In this document: positions 1 through 9,236 of the stretch, piece by piece
Numbering within the stretch: position 1 is the first letter of the stretch
Layout: the number at the start of each line of letters is the position of its first letter
NCBI GenBank assembly: GCA_003427395.1
Contig: BFEA01000041.1
Location: 3,892,803 to 3,931,424, forward strand
Source: Chara braunii
Lineage: Eukaryota; Streptophyta; Charophyceae; Charales; Characeae
Direction: 5' to 3'
DNA length: 38,622 bases
The notes under the pieces: generated by a model
Told to the model about the DNA's origin: nothing
The model's database searches: none
Seen by the model: the letters and a program-made list of their open reading frames with translations, nothing else
Made by a program: the position numbers and the translations under genes

Positions 1-44
1 TGGACCATTTCTCGATTTATGCGTGTCATCCTTGCGCAGGGGCC

Positions 45-76
<32 letters not shown>

Positions 77-94
77 ACGGATGTCCCGAGGGAC
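1..94 (-). pseudogene. U6 snRNA retro-copy 1 (near full length)
   Basis: Read on the minus strand this is almost a complete plant-type U6 snRNA, from the 5' stem (GTCCCTCGGGAC) through the ACAGAG and AGATTAGCATGGCCCC core to CGAGAAATGGTCCA. The core that pairs with U4 and the 5' splice site is intact. Its 3' end runs off the window, so tail and target-site duplication cannot be judged. The minus-strand upstream flank (about 95-180) shows no convincing plant USE plus TATA arrangement, so a retro-copy is likelier than an active gene. Confidence 0.8.
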
Positions 95-582
95 GTAAAT
101 GAAATGTAATTAAATCATTACGAAATTAATTAAATGTGTTTGAATTATAAATCAGTGGCATGTCTATGTAACTCAATCAAATGAGTGTTAGAAAGGGACA
201 GTTAAAAAAAAACAAAAAAAAAACCAAAGGGACGTAGTCAGCATTTTGTGCTTGCTGATGTCTGAAGTGGAATTGCTTCGGCACTTTGTTAAGTCAGTTT
301 AATTTGCACTGTGCTTAACTGTTTCTTTTTTTTAATCTTTAACAATTATAAATAAAGTGAAAAATCGCCTTTGCTCGTGTTTGCTTTATCGGGTCCTATA
401 CACTTTATAGTAAGTTTATGCAGTCGTGTAAGTGCCTTTCATAATTTGGCCGAAATAATAATTTTATTAAGCATTTTGCGGAATTGTTTCGAGCTAGTGA
501 TCGGTGGCATATTGCCCGTAATTCAACGGAGGTTGGAGTCGGTCACCCAAGCACGTCTGTTTTATATGCAGTTTTCGGCTAT
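95..582. other. Non-coding A/T-rich flank
   Basis: No convincing gene. The stretch is A/T rich with A-tracts near 204-222. A short open frame at 371-586 has no family resemblance and runs into the minisatellite that follows. Confidence 0.5.
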
Positions 583-1166
583 TTGATGTAAATGCATGGT
601 TTGAGTAGAATAGCACAGCTATCCTGCTGCTGCTTTGCCGGCTATTCGATGTCAATCCATGGGTTGTTAAGTAGAATTATAGCACCTCTATCGTGCTGCT
701 GCTTTTCCGGCTATTCGATGTCAATCCATGGTTTTAGTAGAATAGCCCAGCTGTCCTGCTGCTGCTTTTCCGGCTATTCGATGTCAATCCATGGGTTAAT
801 TAGAATAGACATCTATCCTGCTGCTGCTTTTCCGGCTATTCGATGTCAATCCATACACATCTAGAATAGCACAGCTATACTGCTGCTGATTTTCCGGCTA
901 TTCGATGTCAATCCGTGGGTTGTTAAGTAGAATAGCACCTCTATCGTGCTGCTGCTTTTCCGGCTACTCGACGTCAATCCATGGTAGCATATCCTAGAAT
1001 AGCACAGTTATCCTTCTTCTGCTGTTTGATTCCTCCTGTTTTCGTTGTCTACTCCGTGTCTATTCTATAGCAATCTATCCTGCTGCTGCTGCTGCTGCTT
1101 TTCCGGGCTATTCGATGCCAAAATCCATGGTTTTAGTAGAATAGCACAGCTATCCTGCTGCTGCTC
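583..1166. repeat. Minisatellite of about 57-69 bp units
   Basis: Units share the sequence CTGCTGCTTTTCCGGCTATTC followed by GATGTCAATCCATGG and a TAGAATAGCACAGCTATC segment. The GATGTCAATCC landmark recurs near 649, 718, 781, 844, 905 and 970, spacing 61-69 bp, and degenerate units continue to about 1166 with a local expansion of CTG near 1081-1099. The array stays open in one frame from 592 to 864, giving a Cys-rich translation. Unit lengths are not kept to multiples of three across the array, so coding is unlikely. Confidence 0.75.
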
Positions 1167-1356
1167 TGTTATTATTCCTGTTTTCGTCTTCCATTCCATG
1201 CCTACAGTAGAATAGATAAGTTTGCTGTTAGTTCATGCCTCTTCAGGTCACTTCAAGTTGTTCCTTGTCAACCGGTGTGCCGCCTACCATGCGGCTATCT
1301 TCTATTTTCCACGCCGAGTCGCTAAAATTAGCGATACTGGAACGGACGTGATCAGT

Positions 1357-1422
1357 AATCGTAAGCATAGAAGATAGACGACTGGCTGAAATCGTAAGCA
1401 TAGAAGATAGACTACTGGCTGA
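1357..1422. repeat. 33-bp tandem duplication
   Basis: Two adjacent copies (1357-1389 and 1390-1422) of a unit beginning AATCGTAAGCATAGAAGATA differ at one base. They lie immediately 3' (minus-strand sense) of a tRNA-like segment and may form the tail of a small retroelement. Confidence 0.75.
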
Positions 1423-1423
1423 A

Positions 1424-1480
1424 GCGGGATCCGGACCCCCGACATGCGAATTATGAGTCCGCTGTTCAAGCCTACAAAAC
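1424..1480 (-). pseudogene. tRNA-like segment, CAT anticodon-like loop
   Basis: On the minus strand a five-base-pair anticodon stem (GCGGA with TTCGC) encloses the loop CTCATAA, whose middle triplet is CAT as in tRNA-Met or tRNA-Ile(CAU). It is followed by a T-arm-like GGGGGTCCGGATCCC resembling an internal B box. The D-arm side is degenerate and no acceptor stem is seen. It is not a functional tRNA; it may be the head of a tRNA-derived SINE whose body is the 33-bp duplicated tail. Confidence 0.4.
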
Positions 1481-1555
1481 TGTTCTGCTTGACATTTCCC
1501 CCCCCCCTTGGTGGGTGGGCTTTGTTTTTCAACGCTACAGTAATTCCACCCCAGG

Positions 1556-1680
1556 CGACCTTGTACGCAAGAGGAGGTTCTGAACAGGGGAGTTGTAAGG
1601 GAAGAAGATTAAAAATGAAAAGTTTTTCTTGTTTCTGTTTTTCGCTTTGGCGCTCTGATATCATGTGACAATATATTTTG
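1556..1680 (-). repeat. Interspersed repeat with tRNA-iMet PBS-like motif, copy 1
   Basis: This segment matches 5276-5426 over its ends: CCTTGTACGCAA, GGTTCTGAACAGG, AGTTGTAAGGGAAGAAGA, and then GCTCTGATA with GTGACAATATAT. The reverse complement of the last part contains TATCAGAGC (1652-1660), the core of the primer-binding site complementary to the initiator-Met tRNA in many plant Copia elements. It follows an LTR-end-like TATATTGTCACA. This could be a remnant of an LTR or TRIM element. No coding part is present. Confidence 0.45.
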
Positions 1681-2728
1681 CGGCAATAAAGGTTCATCCA
1701 AATCTCACATGGACAGTTGACAATGTGCTATTTTGTATATAAAAAAAACAAAAAAACAAAAAAAAAACAAAAAAACAAAAAAAAACAATGTGCTATGAAA
1801 TCTCAGTTTTATGCGTTTTGATTCTGTTAAGAAGATCATGAAGTTAGTCTCTATTCTCCGCAAGCGGGCATGCTAATGATATTTTCTGCATATCGCTCCA
1901 CATATTCTTTTCAACCGAAAAATAATTTCGCCGTTTCGAAGTGGCCGGCTGTTTTCTTTGCCCGCGCGTTTTTTTTTTTTTTTTTGCCTTTACGAACTCA
2001 AAACCTGCCGCTTCCGCCGCCGTTGTTTCAAAAAAAAAAAGAAAAAAAAAAGGTGGAGGAATGTGTGCGAGAACAGAAGGTAACCTGCGACGGAGGCTGC
2101 TGGCTGCTAGCCTCAGGGGGGTGGAGGTTGCTGTCTAATGAATCAGAACAGTTGCTATACAGATCGTGTCTAAGAAGAAGTATCACCGCACAGATCGTGT
2201 GCATATCTTGGGAGATATGCCTCTGCACCATATTTCTGTTCTTTCTTTATCCCTGCACTCCCCGCGATGAGCGTGGAGTAAGAGAAAGAGAGGAACAGGA
2301 AACGAAAAAAGACTTAAAAAAAATGAAGGGAAGAGTACTGAGGTATAGCGGGACTTGAACCTTTCCCTTTCCCCTAAAAGATAACTTTTGCCTTATTTCG
2401 CGTATTATATAACACGTAAATTCGCTTCGGCAGTCACGTGAGGTAAGGGCGGGGAGGTCTGGGATCAAATTTTAGTCCACTTCCCCCCCCCCCCCCCCAA
2501 ATAAACACCATAAATAGAAAGGAAGGAAGGAAGGAAGGAAGGAAGGAACATAGAGACGTCACCTACCTGCGGCAGGGATAATCTCATGCTCATGATGCCA
2601 TCCGGCGGAGAGAAATAGAGATGGTGGGAGGCTCGGAGCGGGGACGGGCCTGGAGTCGGGATCTGTTGCGCCCGTGTAATAATAATAAATAGCGGCTAAC
2701 GTTAATTTTCTCAACTGTTCGATCTCAA
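1681..2728. other. Non-coding, simple repeats
   Basis: Contains an A-rich tract with interspersed C (1740-1789), T and A tracts (1970-1986, 2031-2050), a poly-C tract (2483-2498) and a GGAA array (2521-2548). The open frame 1870-2358 translates to low-complexity sequence and is not considered a gene. Confidence 0.5.
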
Positions 2729-2743
2729 TTTAACGGTGTGACG

Positions 2744-2776
<33 letters not shown>

Positions 2777-2783
2777 GGTGTGA
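2729..2783 (-). repeat. Homopolymer tract bounded by 13-bp direct repeats
   Basis: The 13-bp sequence TTTAACGGTGTGA occurs at 2729-2741 and again at 2771-2783, and the interval is only CGC plus about 26 T. This is the footprint expected of a retrotransposition event that inserted little more than an A-tail (on the minus strand) and duplicated its target. Confidence 0.55.
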
Positions 2784-2792
2784 GTTTTTTTT

Positions 2793-2963
2793 GAAAGGGC
2801 GACAGTCTTTTTCGATATCATCATTGATTGAACTGACCGGCTCCAGGCAATTCAGAATGAGATCTTATTCTCGTTTGTCATCTGAAGGGATCGGGATTCG
2901 GACTTGAGTCTGTATTTCAACATTTCAGGGGGGGGCGTTGTACCAACTGAGCTAGGCCCGTTG
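2793..2963 (-). mobile_element. tRNA-derived SINE, copy a
   Basis: On the minus strand it begins AACGGGCCTAGCTCAGTTGG, which holds a good Pol III A box (TAGCTCAGTTGG). It then has GAAATACAGACTCAAGTCCGAATCC, a degenerate B box. The body follows with TGAATTGCCTGGAGCCGGTC, then GATGATATC near the 3' end and CGCCCTTTC. The same order is found in the copies at 3538-3815, 13808-13980 and 18353-18559, which defines the family. The element is about 170 bp, non-autonomous, and would depend on a LINE partner. Confidence 0.75.
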
Positions 2964-3537
2964 GTAACTGGTTGATTTTGCGTGAACTGATCTACATGAA
3001 TATTTAATCCCTTTGACTGATTTATGTAACTTGACTCTGTTGGCTGTTTGATCAGTGGCTATTGTTGTTTGTTTTACTTGTTGTTTGATTTACTTGTGTG
3101 TGTTGTTTACTTTGACTGATCACAAGACCCATATGTAAAAGAAAGCCTGAGCTTCTATCTATCCAGCAAACTGGAACTGAAAGTGGACGCAAAGTGAAGT
3201 GAGTGGCTTGCCGTTTTGTGTTCCGTCTCATGAGTGAAACACTAGTAAGATGTGTTGCGCAGTGTCTGAGGTTCTCGAACAGCTCGGTAGCTGGCTAGGG
3301 CGCGTTAGCGTTAGCGGGCGCAAGTCGACTGTTGCATTCACTTGTCTGTTTGATTTACTTGACTGCTTGATTTGCTTATGGTTTGATCTACCTGTTTTAT
3401 TTTTTATTTTATTATTTTTATTTTTTATTGTTGTGCATGAGACCTCATCATCACAGAGTCAGAGCCACTCGTTCCATAATGGAGCCTGCGTCATTAGTGC
3501 TTTTTTTTTTTTTTTTTTCATTTTCGTTTCTTCTTAC
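2964..3537. other. Non-coding, T-rich
   Basis: No gene recognised. The sequence is rich in TTGATTTACTTG-like motifs and has a T-tract at 3501-3518. Open frames at 3250-3589 are low complexity and run into a SINE and a U6 copy. Confidence 0.45.
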
Positions 3538-3815
3538 AAAGGGCGAGGGCCTGTCCGTTGGGGCATCCGGTAAAATTGGAACGATGTAGAGAAGAGTAGC
3601 ATGACCCCTGCGCAAGGATGACACGCATATACCGAGAAATGGTCTCCCCTCAAAAAAAAAAAAAAGTGCGATGGCCTTGTAAATGATCATTGTACTGACC
3701 GGCCCCAGGCAATTCAGAATTATTGTATTCTGCCCGGTGACATCTGGCTGCATCTGGATTCAATCTCAGATCTGTATTTCAACAGGTCATGGGTGTACCA
3801 AGTCAGCCAGGCCCA
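3538..3815 (-). mobile_element. tRNA-derived SINE, copy b, interrupted by U6
   Basis: Minus-strand sense: ATGGGCCTGGCTGACTTGG (A-box region), GAAATACAGATCTGAGATTGAATCC (B-box region), TGAATTGCCTGGGGCCGGTC and AATGATCATTTACAAGGCC, corresponding to copies a, c and d. Its 3' end is split: the terminal part at about 3538-3552 is separated from the body (3666 onwards) by a U6 retro-copy with its A-tail. The SINE is therefore older than the U6 insertion. Confidence 0.7.
3553..3665 (+). pseudogene. U6 snRNA retro-copy 2 with A-tail and TSD
   Basis: Positions 3553-3644 match plant U6 from the 5' stem to GAGAAATGGTC with scattered changes (for example GATGTAGAGAAGAGTAGCATGA). After a short CTCCCCTC an A14 tail runs to 3665. 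The 12 bp before it (3541-3552, GGGCGAGGGCCT) and after it (3666-3677, GTGCGATGGCCT) match at 10 of 12 positions. This is an aged target-site duplication as left by LINE-type integration. Confidence 0.85.
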
Positions 3816-4597
3816 TCAGCATCAGTACGTGGATTGAACGAATGGTTCCGACACGCACAGAACAGACGCCGTATCATGTGTGGTGGTATTGTTCTACTAG
3901 TTTACGTCACTCTCGGGTCAAAATAAATGCAGCAAAATTCAAAACTCGCGGGAAGGGAAGGGATCGGGGTGAACGTCTTAGTGCGAAACCAGACAAAATT
4001 CCGCTCGGAATCATTTTTGGCCAAACGGTATCCCTTCTAGAACGGAAATGTAAAGCATTTGCCATTTTATCGGATGGCTGGGCAGTAGAAAAGTTTCGGG
4101 TTTTCTGTGTGAAAGCGATTTTTTTTTCTCTTTTTTCCTGACTTTTTCTTGGTATGCCACACTGTGACATTGCACACCGCTGAAAGTCTCAATTCTTGGG
4201 GGAGGGGGGGGGAGGGGGGGGAGGCAAGACGTCGTACACCGCTGCGGGCAAGACTTAGCGCCTGCTTTCGTAGCCTTGAAAACTAGCACAGAATAGAGAA
4301 ACCTGTTTCTTTTTCACCTTTCACCTTTGTTTTGACTAAGAATTTCCAATTCAACCTTGATGGTTACAGTATGTATGATTTTATGTTTTCTTCCTCACTC
4401 CCAAAGCCCTTACGCATCACGGATATGATTTACAGATTGCTTCCTCAGTCCCCAATGCCCTCATGCATGCTGTCGCATTCTACCTACCTGCAACTTGCGA
4501 AGTTCAATCCAGTAAGCAGCGGCTGTGGCTATGCAGAGTTGCTTGCTTTTATAAGTCAGGAAGGATTTAACTGTTTGGCCCAGAACCTCTACTACTA
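3816..4597. other. Non-coding
   Basis: No gene recognised. Contains a G-rich tract (4199-4224). Open frames at 3683-4141 and 4332-4709 overlap the SINE and the foldback element and resemble no family. Confidence 0.45.
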
Positions 4598-4702
4598 CTG
4601 TCTTCACCCGAATAGAACGCCCGGTCATTATAGCCGTATCTGGACTGAAAATTGCACCAAATACGGCTATAATGACCGGGCGTTCTACTCGTGTGAAGAC
4701 GG
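4598..4702. mobile_element. Foldback MITE, copy 1
   Basis: A 105-bp near-perfect inverted repeat. The arms 4598-4643 and 4657-4702 match at 42 of 46 positions by hand count around a 13-nt loop. The ends read CYGTCTTCAC and are flanked by TA on both sides (4596-4597 and 4703-4704), as expected for a Tc1/mariner-type MITE. The transcript would form one long hairpin and could feed a small-RNA pathway. A second copy lies at 10871-10976 with the same loop region. Confidence 0.75.
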
Positions 4703-4704
4703 TA

Positions 4705-5275
4705 GCTGATTGGATGTGGCCCTCCTCTGATATCACCATGTGCCGAATGGGATCTGCTCCGTCTGCTGTTCTATTCGCTGTTGCGGTTGAACTCGGTTGT
4801 CAAATTGAAGTTGTCGGAATGTCTTAGCTCTGGATGATGTTGGATTATGGTCGCACCCCCCCAGGATTCTGTGGAACAGAGATATAGATCTGTGTGATGA
4901 ACTGTGGGGTGAAGCTCTAATCAGTGTAACAGTCAAGAGAAGCAGAGGTTTCTTCTGAAGTGAAGGGAATTGACAACGAAATAGCTGAATATTAGTGGAG
5001 TTACTACTAGAGAAGTGGTGCAATAGAGAACAAGCATCTATCTTCTCTCTCCTTGAGAAAGAATTAAATCTTCTTAGTCGAAGACCTGAAGGCCTCAATG
5101 ACTGCACGCCAGGCATCCCATATATTTCCCCCTGTTTTGTTATATTTGGCTGTTCCCTTCCTCTTTCTTTGCATCTTTGCCTTTTGGCTGTGTGCAAGTG
5201 GGTCGATATGACACCGGGGGGGAGGGGGGGGGGGGGGGGGGGGAGGGCAGCCGCCGCTCAACCTACATCCACGGG
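4705..5275. other. Non-coding, ends in poly-G tract
   Basis: No gene recognised. A G-rich homopolymer-like tract lies at 5215-5246. Open frames on either strand (for example 4733-5197 minus) show no family signature. Confidence 0.4.
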
Positions 5276-5426
5276 TGCCGCCTTGTACGCAAAAGGTTCT
5301 GAACAGGGGGAGTTGTAAGGGAAGAAGATAAAAAAAACGAATTCATCTTTCTTTGTTTTTTTTTTTTTGTTTTTTTTTTTTTTTTTCCGCTTTTGTGCTC
5401 TGATACTCTTGTGACAATATATAAGA
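5276..5426 (-). repeat. Interspersed repeat with PBS-like motif, copy 2
   Basis: Homologous to 1556-1680, with the same order of GCCTTGTACGCAA, GGTTCTGAACAGG, AGTTGTAAGGGAAGAAGA and GCTCTGATA (5397-5405), then TTGTGACAATATAT. It is expanded internally by A and T tracts (5329-5386). The reverse complement again carries TATCAGAGC. Homology stops soon after ACAATATAT in both copies, so the outer boundary of the element is near there. Confidence 0.45.
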
Positions 5427-5761
5427 TGGGATGATGATACAGTCTGAACTGCCAGATGACTGGAAGCTCAAAGGTTTCTTCCACTTGGGATCGGTGTCAA
5501 CACTCCGTGCCTCCAGGCTCAGGCATTAATTATCAAAGTGTAGGAACTACCGGTAGGTACTTGACCGATCAATTTTGCGTTTCCAAGCGGGATTAGATAG
5601 ATTAACACAATTGCCTAAAGAGTAACGGAGGAACTCGAACGCGGGCATGGTTCTTGGATAGGAGATGTAGAGTGCTGATATTTTGCAAAAAAAAAAAAAG
5701 AGTTCTGGGATCTTATGGGTGTTTGTTTGGTGGGTCTATCGTATGGGCGTTTGTGTTGCAG
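5427..5761. other. Probable intron upstream of first visible SEL1 exon
   Basis: No exon seen. The 3' end is a T/G-rich tract running into TTTGTGTTGCAG at 5750-5761, a good 3' splice site. The preceding exon of the gene was not found in 1-5427 and probably lies left of the window. Confidence 0.5.
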
Positions 5762-6454
5762 GTTTGCGTACCAACACAGTCCTGACAGACGATCGGCAGC
5801 AAGAAAGGGATCATGTATTGCACACGGCGATTTCCTGGCTTCGCGAGGCAGCTGAGCAAGGGGATGATTATGCACAGAATGAACTTGGTCTCTGCTATCA
5901 GAAAGGGGATGGTGTGCCAATGGACTTGCAAAACGCATGCTACTGGTATCGAGAAGCGGCAGAACGGGGAAATGTCCAGGGGCAGTTCAACCTGGGCTTC
6001 TGTCTTTTTCATGGGGAAGGCGTAAAAGAAGACCCTGTGGAGGCAGCAAAGTGGTACGCTCGAGCAGCAGAGCAGAACCATGTCAAAGCACAGACAAACC
6101 TGGGGTATTGCTACGAATGTGGCATCGGCACTGCCAAGGATGCGTCCAAGGGGTTCGAGTGGTACCTAAGGGCGGCCAAACAGGGGTATGCGGAGGGAGA
6201 GTACAATGTGGGTAGGTGCTTCATGGAAGGGATTGGCGTAGACATGAACGATGTGGCGGCGGCAGAGTGGTTTTTGAAGGCAGCTGAGAAAGGACTTCCA
6301 TATGCGCAGTGCAGTCTGGGCCTCTGTTTCCAAGAGGCAAAGGGAGTGCCCTGCAATATTGCTGAGGCCAAGGAATGGTTCCAAAGGAGTGCCGAGCAAG
6401 GTCATTGTGCAGCCCAGGCCCAGTTGGGTCTGTTGCTTGTTTCTCAAGCGAAAG
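5762..6454 (+). CDS. SEL1-like repeat protein, internal exon module 1
   Basis: A 231-codon internal exon. The acceptor TTGCAG ends at 5761 and the donor AAAG|GTGTGT starts at 6455; both junctions are phase 1. It encodes a half repeat (AISWLREAAEQG), five complete 36-residue SEL1-like repeats with the motif A-x-x-x-LG-x-CY-x-x-G-x-GV-x-x-D-x-x-x-A-x-x-WY-x-x-AAEQG, and a closing LGLLLVSQAKG. SEL1 repeats form alpha/alpha solenoids that act as protein-protein scaffolds (for example SEL1L/Hrd3 in ER-associated degradation). No catalytic domain, signal peptide or membrane segment is visible here, so the partner and compartment are unknown. An alternative in-phase acceptor lies at 5778-5779. The exon resembles those at 9237, 11684 and 27714. 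Confidence 0.85.
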
Positions 6455-6932
6455 GTGTGTATAAATCTGTATGTACCCATGAAATGAGAAGGATACGTTG
6501 GAAAATGGTTGACTCACGTGTGACTCTTTGAGGATGGTGTTAGTTGGTCACATCCTCAAGCAGCTGCCAGCAAACAGCTCATGAGCTCAAGTTGCTTTGA
6601 TTGTTATCGTGTCCACGTAGAGCAAAATTATTATGTGGCAAGGTATTTGAATCACTGTCCTATGCTTGAATCAAATGCCTAACGGGATGATCGAAGCAGA
6701 CGATTTGGAACTTTGTTTGGGGTTCGCCCTCCTTCATGCTGTCAAATGAAGCACCAGATGAAATGGGATTATTAATATAATGAGAGGAGGGAGTAACCCC
6801 TGGAAAAGAAAACGAGGGAAGGGGTAACATTTCATATTTTTTGTGCAATCGGCTCTGCTAATCCGAAGAGTGGGTTGCCTACTAACCCCTTGTATGTGTG
6901 GGCGGTCTCTTTTTTCAAGTGTTTTTTCCCCT

Positions 6933-6971
6933 TGCTATTCTTCTCTGCATCGTTCCAATGTCCAGAAGGAC
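6933..6971 (-). pseudogene. U6 fragment in duplication unit A
   Basis: Matches the reverse complement of U6 across TTCTCTGCATCGTTCCAA, then lacks the TTTTAACGGA part and resumes at TGTCCAGAAGGAC (the U6 5' stem). It is partial and diverged. Confidence 0.6.
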
Positions 6972-7093
6972 TGTGTGGGAGTTCTATCGTCCTGGAATTC
7001 TGTTATTGTTGTCTTTTCTTTCTGCTTAAGAACAGTCGAGGTTAAATCAAACAATGGGCTTACCTAACCCCTGTATGTGTGTTGTCTCTTTTT

Positions 7094-7148
7094 GGTCCAT
7101 GCTCTTCTTCTCTGTATCAGTCCAATTTTAATGGATGTCCCAAAGGAC
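7094..7148 (-). pseudogene. U6 fragment in duplication unit B
   Basis: Reverse complement of U6 from GGTCCATGCTC...TTCTCTGTATC to TTTTAATGGATGTCCCAAAGGAC. The 3' third of U6 is missing. It is better preserved than its sister at 6933-6971. Confidence 0.7.
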
Positions 7149-7532
7149 CTTATGTGGGTGTTCTATCATGCTGGAATTCTGTTATTGTTGTGTCTCCTTC
7201 CTGATGAAGAGCATTCAAGATTAAGTTTGTTCAAGCCTCCGTGCAGGTTTTTGACACTTAGCTTTATTGGGGCCCAAATAAGCTTTATTGGGGCCCAAAA
7301 TAAGGGACTGTGCAGGGTGGATAGCAGGCTGCACATTCGCTCTCAAAGAGGTGATCAAATCTTAAGGTTGTTATACTTTCACCCCAGTTCAGATGATCTG
7401 CTAGCCCGTTCAAATGCAGATATGCACTTTTCTGGCTGACTGTGAAGAGACCGGGGGTAGTCCTCCACCCGGCAGGGATTCATGTTGAGGAGGAGGAGGA
7501 AATGCATAACTGATTATGTGCCGCGGACTAGA

Positions 7533-7584
7533 GTCGCTAGCAGACCTAACAGCCTTTAGTCGCTAGCAGACCTAACAGCCTTTA
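7533..7584. repeat. 26-bp tandem duplication
   Basis: Two identical adjacent copies of a 26-bp unit beginning GTCGCTAGCAGACCTAACAG. Confidence 0.85.
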
Positions 7585-8115
7585 CGGAGCCTTGCACCAG
7601 CCTCGCCACGATTGTTTATCATGGGTGATGTTGGCGGACAGCTTGAAGTGATGCAGTAGTTGGGGATTGTCTCTGAATTTTTTTTTTGCCGATTTTGTTG
7701 GTGCCTGTTTAACGTCAAAGGCATAGGGAAATGAGAGTGATGCCATTGCAGCCTTCAGTCGCACTGCGAAGAGCAAACGTTGAGATTACCATTTATCATG
7801 ATAGGAATGCCATGATTGCTCATCGGAAATCGATGTCGATGCTGCCTCTTCAAGCCCCACAAAGAACCTGGAATTCCCAGGTGTTGATGCTAACCTCTGG
7901 CCGGCTCAGAATGCCTTGCTGAGCAAGGTCCCGACCAGGTCGCAGGTGGCCTCAGTGCAAAGTAAAACAAGAGATTGGAAAACCGATCAATTTTGGCAGA
8001 AGCATATGTTGTGGAGGATCGCAATGTAAAGTTGTAAACAGCTTTTGGCTGAGGGTCACCTCAGAATTCCATAGTGAACCGAAGATTACGAGAGTGAAAA
8101 TAAGAATATCGAAGT

Positions 8116-8189
8116 AACCAAACTAAGGAAGACCCCTTTAAACTCCATTCATAACCAAACTAAGGAAGACCCCTTTACACTCCATTCAT
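8116..8189. repeat. 37-bp tandem duplication
   Basis: Two adjacent copies (8116-8152, 8153-8189) of a unit beginning AACCAAACTAAGGAAGACCC, differing at one position. Confidence 0.85.
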
Positions 8190-8339
8190 ACCCTCCTGAG
8201 GCTTCTCCCCCCCCCCCCCCCCCCTTCACCGAACCAAACAACCAACAATTGAAAAGTGCTTTGCGGATGGAAAAAGAAAAATCCCGTACTTTTGGGATGC
8301 GCTGGTGGACCCAGGCAGGAGACGTCCTTAATTGGCGGG

Positions 8340-8640
8340 CTGCCCGTCGAACAGAGAAATACGTTTGTTATTTAGGGTCAGCCAGCAAACCACAACCGTA
8401 AATCCCCCGAATTCATGGGCATCTTGTTATTCTTGTTGCAATTAGAAACCACCAGGGTATCATTTGGGGTCAGCGTTTAGCAGCTAGCCCCAACCAGGGC
8501 CCATGTAACGGTTTGGAATCCAGGAGTTTGGTCTATTGTTTAGGGTCAGCGTTTGGCAGCTAGCCCCAAGCAGGGCCAACCTTAATTAATTCCCAGCTTG
8601 TGGGAATCTTGGAATTCTTGTTTTGATAAGAAGCCACCGG
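8340..8640. repeat. Self-repeated intronic segment
   Basis: The phrase GGGTCAGCGTTTRGCAGCTAGCCCCAA...CAGGGCC occurs near 8467 and 8543, with a degenerate earlier form near 8376. An adjoining phrase (ATCTTG...ATTCTTGTT...AGAA(A/G)CCACC) is present at about 8422-8456 and 8605-8638. This is a staggered duplication of about 80-180 bp. Confidence 0.6.
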
Positions 8641-9236
8641 AAACATTCTTTGTTAGCAAATCTTATTTCTTTGCATTGTAACTGGATTACATTCTCTTCG
8701 CAGTGGGCTTTTAGGAGAGTACTGCGCCCATTTGGCGGCTGCTCTCTGCAGCACATGGTCTCTACGCTGCAAGACTTTTGCTGCCACCATTGTGTGCTGG
8801 ACCTTTTATTCACTCGTCACTATGGCCTTCATCTTATCAGTTCATACGACAGCACTGACGTGATTTGACTGTGCAGTCACATTGCTCCCATCATCGGTTT
8901 ATGAAGCGAAGGATACCACCATAGCCCACAGTGTATGATGCAAGTGTGTGGGTCTTCCTGATGATTTTGGCACAAATAAGACGAGTGTGAAGAACAGGAT
9001 GACGGAATGTGTGAATTGCAGATTTGGGGGAATTTGCCACAAACCTGGACGGCAGACGAATCTCGCTGTAGTTCCGTGAGTTTTTTTTTGGATGTAAAGA
9101 AGAATAAACCTTCATCTAAGCAAGCATATTACATTGTATTATTATTATGTTATCCCAGAAAAAAGGCGAAAAGAGCATTGAACGAGAGGAGATCTCTGAT
9201 AAACCCTCCCTTGGTGTTTGTGTGTTTCGTGAACAG

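Larger units (their letters stand above)
6871..7226. repeat. Tandem duplication of about 175 bp carrying U6 fragments
   Basis: Unit A (about 6871-7046) and unit B (about 7056-7226) share CTAACCCC...TGTATGTGTG, a U6-derived core, and TTCTATC...CTGGAATTCTGTTATTGTTG. Each contains a minus-strand U6 piece, so these two U6 fragments derive from one insertion that was later duplicated. Confidence 0.75.
6455..9236 (+). other. Intron between SEL1 exons 1 and 2
   Basis: About 2.8 kb, GTGTGT...GAACAG. It holds the duplicated U6-bearing segment (6871-7226), short tandem duplications (7533-7584, 8116-8189), a self-repeated region (8340-8640) and a poly-C tract (8204-8224). Nothing recognisable lies in 6455-6870, 7585-8115 or 8641-9236. 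Confidence 0.65.

Noticed and set aside
583-1166. CRISPR-like array
   Set aside because: Adjacent units are similar throughout, with no unique spacers of constant length, and the context is eukaryotic.
1850-1900. Possible further U6 copy (CGCAAGCGGGCATGCTAATG, TATCGCTCCACAT)
   Set aside because: The resemblance to the reverse complement of U6 is patchy, needs several gaps and has no tail or TSD. Too weak to count.
8370-8545. Telomere-type TTTAGGG repeats
   Set aside because: Only single TTTAGGG occurrences inside a larger duplicated segment, not a tandem array.
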